A stretch of 12,346 bases of DNA, taken from assembly GCA_002733385.1 (NCBI GenBank), contig NVVO01000018.1:24170-36515 (forward strand), written 5' to 3'. Positions 1 through 6,171 of the stretch are shown here, one piece after another. A model generated the notes under the pieces. That model saw nothing but the letters and a program-made list of their open reading frames with translations. It searched no databases and was not told the origin of the DNA. This DNA comes from Robiginitomaculum sp. Lineage in GTDB: Bacteria; Pseudomonadota; Alphaproteobacteria; Caulobacterales; Maricaulaceae. The position numbers were made by a program, and so were the translations under genes. The first letter of the stretch is position 1. Every line of letters starts with the position of its first letter.

Positions 1-966
1 GCGGGCTTAAACCCGAACCCGGATATAATCGGGCAATACGGCCCGGCATCTGAACTGTCATCAGGCAAGGACACAATTTCGGGCCATTGGGAAATGGCCG
101 GCCTGCCAGTGACATTTGATTGGGGCTATTTTACCGATAAAACGGACAGCTTCCCTAAAACACTTTTAGACGATTTGATAAGCGGGGGCGAACTGCCCGG
201 CGTCCTGGGCAATTGCCATGCGTCGGGCACGACTATCCTGACCCAATTGGGGGCCGAGCATATCAAAACCGGCAAGCCTATTGTTTATACATCCACCGAC
301 TCGGTCATACAAATCGCCGCCCATGAAAAACATTTTGGTTTAGAGAGATTATTGGAGTTATGCGTGCTGGCCAGAAAATTGGTTGACCCACTCAATATTG
401 GTCGGGTCATTGCCAGACCATTTGATGGCGATAGACCGGACAATTTCGCCCGCACCCATAACCGCCATGATTACGCCGTGCCGCCCATTGCCCCGACCCT
501 GCTTGACCGGGTCGTCGATGCGGGCGGCGCCGTGCATGCGGTCGGCAAGGTTAGCGACATATTCGCCGGGCGCGGGGTCAGCCATAAATACCCGGCCTCG
601 GGCCACGATGCGCTTATGACCGCCACCAAAAAAGCGGGCGATGCCGCCAAACACGGCGATTTGATCTTCACAAATTTCGTAGATTTCGACATGCACTTTG
701 GCCACCGCCGCGATGTACCGGGCTACGCCAATGCGCTGGAGCAGTTCGATCCTATGTTGTCGGATTTCGCTTTTGATTTGCGCGAAGGCGATCTGGTGGT
801 TATCACCGCTGACCACGGCAATGACCCAAGCTGGCCCGGTTCCGACCACACCAGAGAACAAGTCCCGTTCCTGGCCTTTGGCCCTAGTATCAAATCCGGT
901 TCCAGTGGCAAGCACACAGGGTTTATGTGTATTGCAGATAAAATTTCAGCGCATTTGGGGTTGTAA
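1..966 (+). CDS. deoB: Phosphopentomutase DeoB, 5'-truncated by the window edge
   Basis: DeoB interconverts (deoxy)ribose 1-phosphate and 5-phosphate in cytoplasmic nucleoside salvage. It is a binuclear metal enzyme of the alkaline phosphatase superfamily. The frame is open from base 1, and 321 residues are visible before the TAA stop at 964-966. The family is usually about 390-410 residues, so roughly the first 70-90 are outside the window. The GKDTISGHWEMAG block at residues 23-35 is a DeoB hallmark. The C-terminal ITADHGNDPSWPGSDHTRE block carries the Asp/His metal ligands, followed by VPFLAFGP. The internal ATG at 94 lies inside the conserved HWEMAG motif and is not the start. The gene converges on the GST gene, with a large palindrome between the two stop codons. 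Neighbouring nucleoside-salvage genes, if present, lie to the left of the window. Confidence 0.96.
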   Translation, partial: AGLNPNPDIIGQYGPASELSSGKDTISGHWEMAGLPVTFDWGYFTDKTDSFPKTLLDDLISGGELPGVLGNCHASGTTILTQLGAEHIKTGKPIVYTSTDSVIQIAAHEKHFGLERLLELCVLARKLVDPLNIGRVIARPFDGDRPDNFARTHNRHDYAVPPIAPTLLDRVVDAGGAVHAVGKVSDIFAGRGVSHKYPASGHDALMTATKKAGDAAKHGDLIFTNFVDFDMHFGHRRDVPGYANALEQFDPMLSDFAFDLREGDLVVITADHGNDPSWPGSDHTREQVPFLAFGPSIKSGSSGKHTGFMCIADKISAHLGL

Positions 967-968
967 TA

Positions 969-1118
969 TTTTCCTTCCCCTGTTTTTTACGGGGGAAGTG
1001 CCGGAGCTCTTGCGGAGGCGATGGGGGAACAACTACACTCTGGCGCAAGACGAAAGATTGTCCCCCATCGAGCGCCAAGAGGCGCCCACTTCCCCCGTAA
1101 AAAACAGGGGAAGGAAAA
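969..1118. repeat. 150-bp nested palindromic element with perfect 32-bp arms
   Basis: Bases 969-1000 and 1087-1118 are perfect reverse complements over 32 bp, running from TTTTCCTTCCCC to GGGGAAGGAAAA. The interior is also partly palindromic: CGATGGGGGAACAA near 1019-1032 pairs with TTGTCCCCCATCG near 1059-1071, leaving a loop of about 25 nt. The element fills almost the whole gap between the stop codons of deoB and the convergent GST gene. Its transcript could fold into a long rod from either strand, so a bidirectional terminator role is plausible. The length and nested symmetry also resemble a dispersed MITE-like or REP-like chromosomal repeat. I see no second copy in this window and no clear target-site duplication. 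Whether it is mobile or repeated elsewhere is inference. Confidence 0.85.
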
Positions 1119-1125
1119 TGCCACC

Positions 1126-1749
1126 CTACTTCACCGCAGAAGCCTTATGCCAGGCATCACGGTCGGACAAGACTTCCCAATAATCCTGGATACGGTCGGT
1201 AATCTGGTCGTGGGCCTTGGCTAGGCGGGCCAAGAGCAGGCAATAACCGACAGAAATGTCGGCGGCTGAAAACCCGGATTTCAGGATATAATCATGGTCG
1301 CCAAGTTGGGTTTCCAACATGCTGAAGACTTTGGCCAATTCTTTTTGGGCCCATTCATCGGTTGGGGCACTGCGGTGTTCTTCGGAGAAGAAAAACCGTT
1401 GATACATCATGGTTGCAATGACGGGCGCCAGCGTGCTTTCGCCGTAATGCAGCCATTGCAGATAGGGGCCGTATTCAGGGTCGTCCACAGCCGGTGCCAA
1501 TTTTCCGGGCGCATATTTATCCATGATATATTGCATGATGGCGACGCTTTCAAACATCACCATGTCCCCGTCCTTGATGGCAGGGACTTTGTTGAGCGGG
1601 TGGATTTGCGTATAATCTGCACCGCCGAAATTACCCGGTAGGTACTCAAGACTGTCAACCGTGTAGGGCAAGCCAAGCTCCTCCAAAAACCACAAAACAC
1701 GCATGGAGCGCGAGCGCGGTAAATGGTAAACGGTAATAGGGTTTGTCAT
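1126..1749 (-). CDS. Glutathione S-transferase family protein
   Basis: This 207-residue protein has the usual length and fold order of a cytosolic GST, which conjugates or reduces substrates with glutathione. The N-terminal thioredoxin-like half (about 4-80) opens with ITVYHLPRSRSMRVLWFLEE. It contains the cis-proline motif KVPAIKD (Pro56) and the glutathione gamma-glutamyl contact motif FESVAI (Glu67-Ser68). The alpha-helical C-terminal half carries the SAADISVG N-capping box and hydrophobic staple (Ser161, Asp164). The catalytic residue is probably a serine in the RSRS stretch, but this is uncertain, and so is the subclass and substrate. The ATG has an AAAGG ribosome binding site 8 nt upstream, and that site lies in the 3' arm of a 16-bp inverted repeat. 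The gene begins 73 bp after the M56 protease stop on the same strand and could be read from the blaI promoter. Confidence 0.93.
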   Translation of the reverse strand: MTNPITVYHLPRSRSMRVLWFLEELGLPYTVDSLEYLPGNFGGADYTQIHPLNKVPAIKDGDMVMFESVAIMQYIMDKYAPGKLAPAVDDPEYGPYLQWLHYGESTLAPVIATMMYQRFFFSEEHRSAPTDEWAQKELAKVFSMLETQLGDHDYILKSGFSAADISVGYCLLLARLAKAHDQITDRIQDYWEVLSDRDAWHKASAVK

Positions 1750-1756
1750 GGTGTAG

Positions 1757-1797
1757 GCCTTTCATATGTTTTGTCTGGTGTAAAACATATGAAAGGC
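1757..1797 (-). promoter_or_regulatory. 16-bp inverted repeat covering the GST ribosome binding site
   Basis: GCCTTTCATATGTTTT at 1757-1772 is the exact reverse complement of 1782-1797, with a 9-nt spacer. In minus-strand RNA this forms a 16-bp stem whose 3' arm contains the GST Shine-Dalgarno AAAGG. The GST start codon follows 8 nt later, outside the stem. It could be an RNA hairpin that limits GST translation, a DNA operator, or a weak intergenic hairpin after the M56 gene. No run of U follows the stem, so an intrinsic terminator is less likely. The symmetry is directly visible; the role is inferred. Confidence 0.7.
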
Positions 1798-1822
1798 GAT
1801 AACAACACCGGGTTATTTTTTG

Positions 1823-3058
1823 TTACTGCGCAGTATTGTTGAGCCTATAGGTAATCATGGCTTGCACGTCTTTTCTTTTTCGCGGCTTGCCGTCTTTTAA
1901 CACTGGCTCATATTTCCATTTGGCAACCGAATTTTTTGTCGTTTTATTATAACACGGATTATCGGATTTTGTCACCCGGATGTTTTCTACAGTGCCGCTT
2001 TTGTCCACATCAAATTTAACGATAACACTGGCGGCGTATTTACCGGGATTGGCCGTACAATCTGCCGGAAATATTGGCGGGTAGCGCACCATTGGTTGCG
2101 CGTCTTTATCAGGCGACACAGTTTCGCCCGCCGCTGCAATAAGTCCGTATGATCCAAACAAAGTTGCGATGCCTGTCATTATTCCCAGCTGGATTTTTAG
2201 ACGCAACGGCTTGAGTTTTGCCGGGCTTTCGTTCATAATATTTTTCACTCTCATTTTTGTACTCCTTAAATGTTTGAAATTGAGGGTTGCGGAGGGGCAT
2301 GGCAGTGCCTTTCCGCTATATTTGCGCAAAACTTCCAGCAATAACCTGCCGTAATTTTCACGTAAATTCTTGTCGGCGCCTTGTAAGGCGGCGTTATCGG
2401 CACGTTGTTCCGCTGCGTCCAACCAGCGCCGGGCTAAATCATGGACGGGCGGGAGCGGCCACAGCAAAGCCTTGAGGGCATATAAGGCCAGCATGACCTG
2501 TGGGTCGCGGTGCCTGATATGGGCCGTTTCATGGGCATAGATCATTTTTCGTTGCCCGTTTGAAAGTTGCTCTCGCAAGGTTGACGGCATCAAGATAACG
2601 GGGTGAAATAATCCGGTTGAGCACGGCGGGCAGGCCTGATCGGTTTCGGTAATTTCATATCCTGCGTCCAACAACTGCGTACCAGTTTCGCGCAATCGGT
2701 TTAAAAATAAAACCTGTTTAAAAAGGCGTATCAATAAAACCCCAGCGACAAATATATAGACCAAACCTGCAAGCGCGCCAAATATGGCAATTCCGTTTTG
2801 TATGTCTGCGCCGTTCGCCAATATGACCGTCCTCGCCTGTGCTACAAAAATGTCTAAAAGCAGATTGTTTGCTGCAAAAACCCCAGATTTCAGCATGGTA
2901 AACCCAAGCAAAGGTGCCAACAATCCGACGGCCAAAGCGCTTAACCAATACTCCGGCCAACCTGACAAACCCATGCGTCGCGCCCCACAAAAAATGAAAA
3001 CGCCCCATATTACAAACAGCCACACACTGCTCCCAACAAAAAACAAAAGCCAGTTCAT
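1823..3058 (-). CDS. BlaR1/MecR1-type M56 metalloprotease with TonB-like C-terminal domain
   Basis: A 411-residue inner-membrane protein. Helices near residues 2-24, 36-57 and 88-112 precede a cytoplasmic gluzincin-type domain with the zinc motif HETAH (His176, Glu177, His180) and a downstream EQRAD block (Glu217) that fits the third zinc ligand. A further helix near 288-308 leads to a periplasmic C-terminal region (about 323-408). This reads as a TonB-like C-terminal domain: PPIFPADC, then VIVKFDVDKSGTVENIRV, then WKYEPVLKDGKP. In known BlaR1/MecR1 the C-terminal part is a penicillin-binding sensor; here no SxxK-containing penicillin-binding domain is seen. The family activates by proteolysis and thereby relieves BlaI-type repression. 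Its ATG overlaps the repressor stop by 4 nt (ATGA), which indicates translational coupling. The signal it senses cannot be read from sequence. Confidence 0.92.
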   Translation of the reverse strand: MNWLLFFVGSSVWLFVIWGVFIFCGARRMGLSGWPEYWLSALAVGLLAPLLGFTMLKSGVFAANNLLLDIFVAQARTVILANGADIQNGIAIFGALAGLVYIFVAGVLLIRLFKQVLFLNRLRETGTQLLDAGYEITETDQACPPCSTGLFHPVILMPSTLREQLSNGQRKMIYAHETAHIRHRDPQVMLALYALKALLWPLPPVHDLARRWLDAAEQRADNAALQGADKNLRENYGRLLLEVLRKYSGKALPCPSATLNFKHLRSTKMRVKNIMNESPAKLKPLRLKIQLGIMTGIATLFGSYGLIAAAGETVSPDKDAQPMVRYPPIFPADCTANPGKYAASVIVKFDVDKSGTVENIRVTKSDNPCYNKTTKNSVAKWKYEPVLKDGKPRKRKDVQAMITYRLNNTAQ

Positions 3059-3426
3059 CGCTTGTCCTGCGTCCCCAGCAAGCCTTCTAATTCGTCCAAT
3101 TCTTCGTCGGAAAGCAGTGTGCTGCCAGTGAATGTGGATGCAGGTAACGGGCCGTCAACCTCCAGGACGCGACCAAAAAACTCGCGGGCCATGTGCGCTA
3201 AAGTGGTGGTTTTGGAGATATTTGCGTTCACTTGCGCCGGGCCGTCTTGTTTGGAGATGCGCACAAACCCCTTGTCGACCATGCGCTCCAAGGTTTTGCG
3301 GGTCGAGGAAAATGACCAAACCAAATCATCGGCACATTCATTATGCAATTGGCGCACTGGCAAGTCCCCGTGTTGCCAAAGAACCTTGAGCAAAACCAGT
3401 TCCGGCGGGTTAGGTGTGTGTTTCAT
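3055..3426 (-). CDS. BlaI/MecI/CopY-family transcriptional repressor
   Basis: A small cytoplasmic winged-helix repressor of 123 residues from the chosen start. The fold begins PPELVLLKVLWQHGDLPVRQL, continues with the recognition-helix region WSFSSTRKTLERMVDKGFV and ends in an acidic C-terminal dimerisation part (LSDEELDELEGLL). That order and length are those of BlaI/MecI/CopY proteins, which bind DNA as dimers and are inactivated when the partner M56 protease signals. An in-frame ATG at 3444 would add six residues, but it lies in the centre of the operator palindrome, upstream of the predicted transcription start. I therefore prefer the ATG at 3426. The candidate promoter would give a transcript starting at or next to this ATG, so translation may be leaderless. 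It is followed by the M56 gene with a 4-nt overlap. Confidence 0.92.
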   Translation of the reverse strand: MKHTPNPPELVLLKVLWQHGDLPVRQLHNECADDLVWSFSSTRKTLERMVDKGFVRISKQDGPAQVNANISKTTTLAHMAREFFGRVLEVDGPLPASTFTGSTLLSDEELDELEGLLGTQDKR

Positions 3427-3461
3427 GTGTCTTTTATGTGACATATGTCACATAAAGTCAA
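3427..3461 (-). promoter_or_regulatory. Promoter of the BlaI-M56 operon, overlapped by its operator
   Basis: Read on the minus strand, TTGACT (3456-3461) and CATAAA (3433-3438) are separated by exactly 17 bp, a good sigma-70-type arrangement. The spacing from the -10 box would place the transcription start at about 3426-3427, at the repressor ATG itself. A repressor bound to the palindrome at 3433-3456 would cover the -10 box, the spacer and the edge of the -35 box. This suggests tight autorepression. The promoter elements are read by eye; the start site is predicted. Confidence 0.65.
3433..3456. promoter_or_regulatory. Perfect 24-bp palindrome, likely BlaI-family operator
   Basis: TTTATGTGACAT at 3433-3444 is followed directly by its exact reverse complement at 3445-3456. 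The core TGACATATGTCA is a dyad of the general kind bound by BlaI/MecI/CopY dimers, and it sits directly upstream of a gene of that family. Assignment to this particular repressor is inference from position. The palindrome may also act as a short hairpin after the lipoprotein gene that ends at 3480. Confidence 0.75.
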
Positions 3462-3479
3462 GGTGTTTGTTTTTCTCTA

Positions 3480-4340
3480 CTACTCATCCGCAAACACTGC
3501 CGCAGTTTCCCGGGCCATTTTTCGAACCTTGAACCAAAACAACACTGCACCAAGCGGAAACCCGATTTCAAAAATCCATGGTGCCAGGGGGCCGGTTTTA
3601 CTTGCAGTTACACCCAGTAAATTAAGACTGATAAATTCGAACGTAACTGCTCCGCTGGCACTTCTCCCAAAAAACGTCGTAGCCAAATCACCATTATACC
3701 AGTTAAACGTAATGCCGTACATGCCAACCAGAATGAATATTATCCACAACCATTTCCGTCTGAGGCCTTTGGTGCGGATGCATTTCACCAGCATGAATAT
3801 AATAAACAAGGGCACGATAAAAGCCAAAGCAAGCACACTATAGTGTTTGATGCCTTTGCCTTTCAGGGTAAATTTTGTTGCTTCACTCGGCGAAACATCA
3901 AACTTGTTGATGCTTATATTTTGAAGTTTACAGCATTCCTGCCCTTCTTTTTTGACCATAGCAATGATGTACAGATTGGCACCCTCTTCATATATGCGTT
4001 CATATTGCCCCGTATAAAAAGTAACACTCGACTGCCCGGCGGTATTGTTATAATTTATGTGCGCATCTACCAACTTTGTTTCCAGCACATCGCCGGGGAT
4101 AATATATTTGAAAATTGCTTCGAGACCTTCCTCCATATTATCTACGGAATTGAACTCTTGCGAGCCTTGTCCTTTGATAAACTCAAGGTCTTGTCGGGCG
4201 ATAGCATCAATTATATTGACCATCTGCACTTCAGCCTCATCTGGCAAGAGTTTAGCCGCCATGTCAGACAACGAACATCCTGCGATAATAAGCCCTGTGA
4301 AGAGTATGAAAACGTGGCGGAAGTGCCGCAATGTTATCAC
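3480..4340 (-). CDS. Unrecognised lipoprotein with a membrane-spanning C-terminal part
   Basis: I do not recognise a named family in this 286-residue protein. It begins with a lipoprotein signal: FRHVFILFTGLIIAGC, with lipobox IAGC and acceptor Cys22. Residues of about 23-165 would be periplasmic and form a small soluble domain with alternating helix and strand character and an adjacent cysteine pair (Cys136-Cys137). Three hydrophobic segments follow, near 167-187, 197-214 and 251-271, then a charged tail. A lipidated N-terminus on a protein that also spans the inner membrane implies retention in the inner membrane. The start codon is GTG at 4340, overlapping the MAPEG stop as GTGA, which supports it. 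It is the last gene of the dapE-containing run and ends 53 bp before the repressor ATG. Confidence 0.8.
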   Translation of the reverse strand: MITLRHFRHVFILFTGLIIAGCSLSDMAAKLLPDEAEVQMVNIIDAIARQDLEFIKGQGSQEFNSVDNMEEGLEAIFKYIIPGDVLETKLVDAHINYNNTAGQSSVTFYTGQYERIYEEGANLYIIAMVKKEGQECCKLQNISINKFDVSPSEATKFTLKGKGIKHYSVLALAFIVPLFIIFMLVKCIRTKGLRRKWLWIIFILVGMYGITFNWYNGDLATTFFGRSASGAVTFEFISLNLLGVTASKTGPLAPWIFEIGFPLGAVLFWFKVRKMARETAAVFADE

Positions 4341-4741
4341 ACCAACCCGCCGACCATCACGACACCCAGCCCTGAGAGCGCCAGCAGGCTCACCCCGAAA
4401 AATGCCGAGCGCATGAGTTTGATATTAAACCAATAACACAGCATATAGGCGGTGCGGGCGGCGATATAAATCCATGCGCTCAGGCCCAGCCATTTGGCAT
4501 CTGCACCGGACAATATACCGACCAATGCGAAAATGATAAAAATGGCTATGCTTTCATTCATATTGGCCAGTGATCTGCTGGCCCGGAACAGGAAATTTTC
4601 ATGGTTTGGTTCAATCGGCATTCCCGGCGTTTGCTTTGCCCGCATACCAGCCACATCGGCCACCAATAATTGAAGTAACAACAAGCCGCCAGCCGCCGCC
4701 ATGGCTATACCGGTCAGATGATAAGCTGAAATGGATTCCAT
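4337..4741 (-). CDS. MAPEG-family membrane protein
   Basis: A 134-residue integral membrane protein with about four hydrophobic helices (near 8-28, 62-80, 84-104 and 112-132), the typical size of bacterial MAPEG proteins. The diagnostic segment between the first two helices reads FRASRSLANMNESIAIF, with the conserved Arg, Asn and Glu. A second conserved patch, AARTAYMLCYW, follows. MAPEG members use glutathione or act in lipid-mediator and detoxification chemistry; many bacterial members have no assigned substrate. The start at 4741 is chosen because a strong AAGGAAGG ribosome binding site lies 6 nt upstream. An upstream in-frame start at 4783 would run into the YihY gene and lacks such a site. 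The stop overlaps the next gene's GTG by 4 nt. Confidence 0.88.
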   Translation of the reverse strand: MESISAYHLTGIAMAAAGGLLLLQLLVADVAGMRAKQTPGMPIEPNHENFLFRASRSLANMNESIAIFIIFALVGILSGADAKWLGLSAWIYIAARTAYMLCYWFNIKLMRSAFFGVSLLALSGLGVVMVGGLV

Positions 4742-4747
4742 TGGATA

Positions 4748-4755
4748 CCTTCCTT
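4748..4755 (-). promoter_or_regulatory. Ribosome binding site of the MAPEG gene
   Basis: On the minus strand AAGGAAGG lies 6 nt before the ATG at 4741. It decides the start in favour of 4741 over the upstream in-frame candidate at 4783. It begins at the last base of the YihY stop codon. Confidence 0.75.
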
Positions 4756-5627
4756 TATTTTTGTGTATTCGCTTTGCGTTCAATCAAAGCCTCATTGATC
4801 TCCCCGCCAAGAATAATCAATGCGGCGGAAATATAGACGAATAACAGCGCGATGACAACACTGCCCAGACCCGCATACATGATTTGGGCCCGGGAAAATT
4901 GCGCCGTGTATTTGGCATAAATTTGCGCCGCCAACAGCCACACCACCATTGTCGCCAATATGCCGGGCAGGACTTGGCGAAACGAAAGCTTCCTGCGCGG
5001 CAAATATAAATGCCCGACCAATAAGGCCAAAAACATCACCGACAGGCCGACAGGCAGTCGCAAAAGATGAAACCACGCAGAAAAATTAGCCAAGGCCGAA
5101 ATCCGGGCTTGCGCCGCGTCCCACCACATGGGCGCAAAGACAATCAGCACCGCCAGTACCAGAAGCACCCCCGCCCCGCCAAATACGAATAATAGATTTT
5201 GCAACAGTCGCATCCACCATGGACGCCGCTCGGTAACACCAAGACCGTAGGCCCGGTTAAACCCGACCCGCAAGCTCTCGACCCCGCTTGCCGCCACATA
5301 AATGGTCATTAAAATGGACAGGGTCAACACGCCCCGATCAGGCTCAGTCAAAATCGCATGAATATCATCAGCCACAGGCCCGACGATTTCCGGCGGTGCC
5401 ACGGACAACAGATAATCGATCACCGCACGGGCCAAAGTTTCATTGCCCAAAAACCCGGCCAAGGCCGTCAGAAAGATTAAAAACGGGAAAAACGCTAGCA
5501 AAGACGAAAATGCAATATTGCCTGATAACACAAACCCGTCGTCTGCTACGAACCTACGGTGGACATCACGGATAAATGCAAATGGCCGCCAAAACAACAT
5601 ATCCCGAATTGATGTTTTGGTTATCAT
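4755..5627 (-). CDS. YihY/BrkB-family inner-membrane protein
   Basis: About 290 residues with six hydrophobic helices, the length and topology of the YihY/virulence factor BrkB family. Family signatures are visible: an N-terminal ADDGFVLSGNIAFSSLLAFFPFLIFL block, the ESLRVGFNRAYG segment and the C-terminal YAGLGSVVIALLFVYIS stretch leading to ILGGEINEA. The family was once called ribonuclease BN, which is now considered an error; its molecular role is not settled. The ATG at 5627 starts 1 nt after the preceding gene's TAA. A TTG at 5636 in the same frame would add three residues and overlap that gene by 8 nt; neither choice has a strong ribosome binding site. Translation is probably coupled to the gene upstream. 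Confidence 0.9.
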   Translation of the reverse strand: MITKTSIRDMLFWRPFAFIRDVHRRFVADDGFVLSGNIAFSSLLAFFPFLIFLTALAGFLGNETLARAVIDYLLSVAPPEIVGPVADDIHAILTEPDRGVLTLSILMTIYVAASGVESLRVGFNRAYGLGVTERRPWWMRLLQNLLFVFGGAGVLLVLAVLIVFAPMWWDAAQARISALANFSAWFHLLRLPVGLSVMFLALLVGHLYLPRRKLSFRQVLPGILATMVVWLLAAQIYAKYTAQFSRAQIMYAGLGSVVIALLFVYISAALIILGGEINEALIERKANTQK

Positions 5628-5628
5628 C

Positions 5629-6171
5629 TTAGCCAATGCTCTGGTTTACACCTTGTGACAGGATCATCATGGTCGCCGCGCTGATTAAAATCCCGGCAAA
5701 TACTGCGCCGATCCAATCAAAACCCGCAATGCGCCAGGCCAGTCTAATATCAATGGCTAATGTGCCTAGATACAAACCAAAGCCCATAAAATATACCAAG
5801 GCAAAGGGTACCAGCCCGGCGAGATACAGACCCGCTATCGCCGCCACAGCCGCGAGTGCAAAAAATATCGCCCAGTTGCGCACGATCACCCAAGGGCGAA
5901 AACCCGCCGTTTTATTAAACAGCATACATAAAATATAGGCAATAAGCGGAAAGGCCAACCCGATCAGGCCGAGGGTAATTGCAACGGTTTGATAGGGCGG
6001 TGTTGCGGTATTGTCGTTATAATGGACAACCGCCGATGCCACGACCAGACCGAGGGGGACATACAGGGCTATAGCCAGAAATGAGCGCGGCAAAGCGTGC
6101 GCAGACACGTCTATATCGTCCTGCCATTCCCGGCCCATCAGGGCATTTATCACACCGGTTAGAAGCTTCAT
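5629..6171 (-). CDS. Hypothetical five-helix membrane protein
   Basis: A 180-residue protein I cannot place in a named family with confidence. A soluble N-terminus of about 28 residues contains the acidic patch REWQDDIDVSAHALPRSF. Five hydrophobic segments follow, near 30-50, 61-84, 98-118, 120-141 and 153-172. The loop FNKTAGFRPWVIVRNWAIFF is basic and probably cytoplasmic. The ATG at 6171 overlaps the dapE stop as ATGA and has GAGGA a few nt upstream, so the start is well supported. The next gene, YihY, begins at its stop codon. The position suggests an envelope function, but nothing in the sequence shows an enzymatic motif. Confidence 0.85.
   Translation of the reverse strand: MKLLTGVINALMGREWQDDIDVSAHALPRSFLAIALYVPLGLVVASAVVHYNDNTATPPYQTVAITLGLIGLAFPLIAYILCMLFNKTAGFRPWVIVRNWAIFFALAAVAAIAGLYLAGLVPFALVYFMGFGLYLGTLAIDIRLAWRIAGFDWIGAVFAGILISAATMMILSQGVNQSIG

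Noticed and set aside
1021..1224. Plus-strand ORF starting inside the large palindrome
   Set aside because: It runs through the repeat and antisense to the GST C-terminus and has no coding character.
3427..3444. Six-residue N-terminal extension of the BlaI-type repressor
   Set aside because: The upstream ATG sits in the operator palindrome and before the predicted transcription start. The family fold begins after the ATG at 3426.
4742..4783. N-terminal extension of the MAPEG protein
   Set aside because: It would overlap the end of the YihY gene and add a polar, non-conserved stretch. A strong ribosome binding site supports the ATG at 4741 instead.
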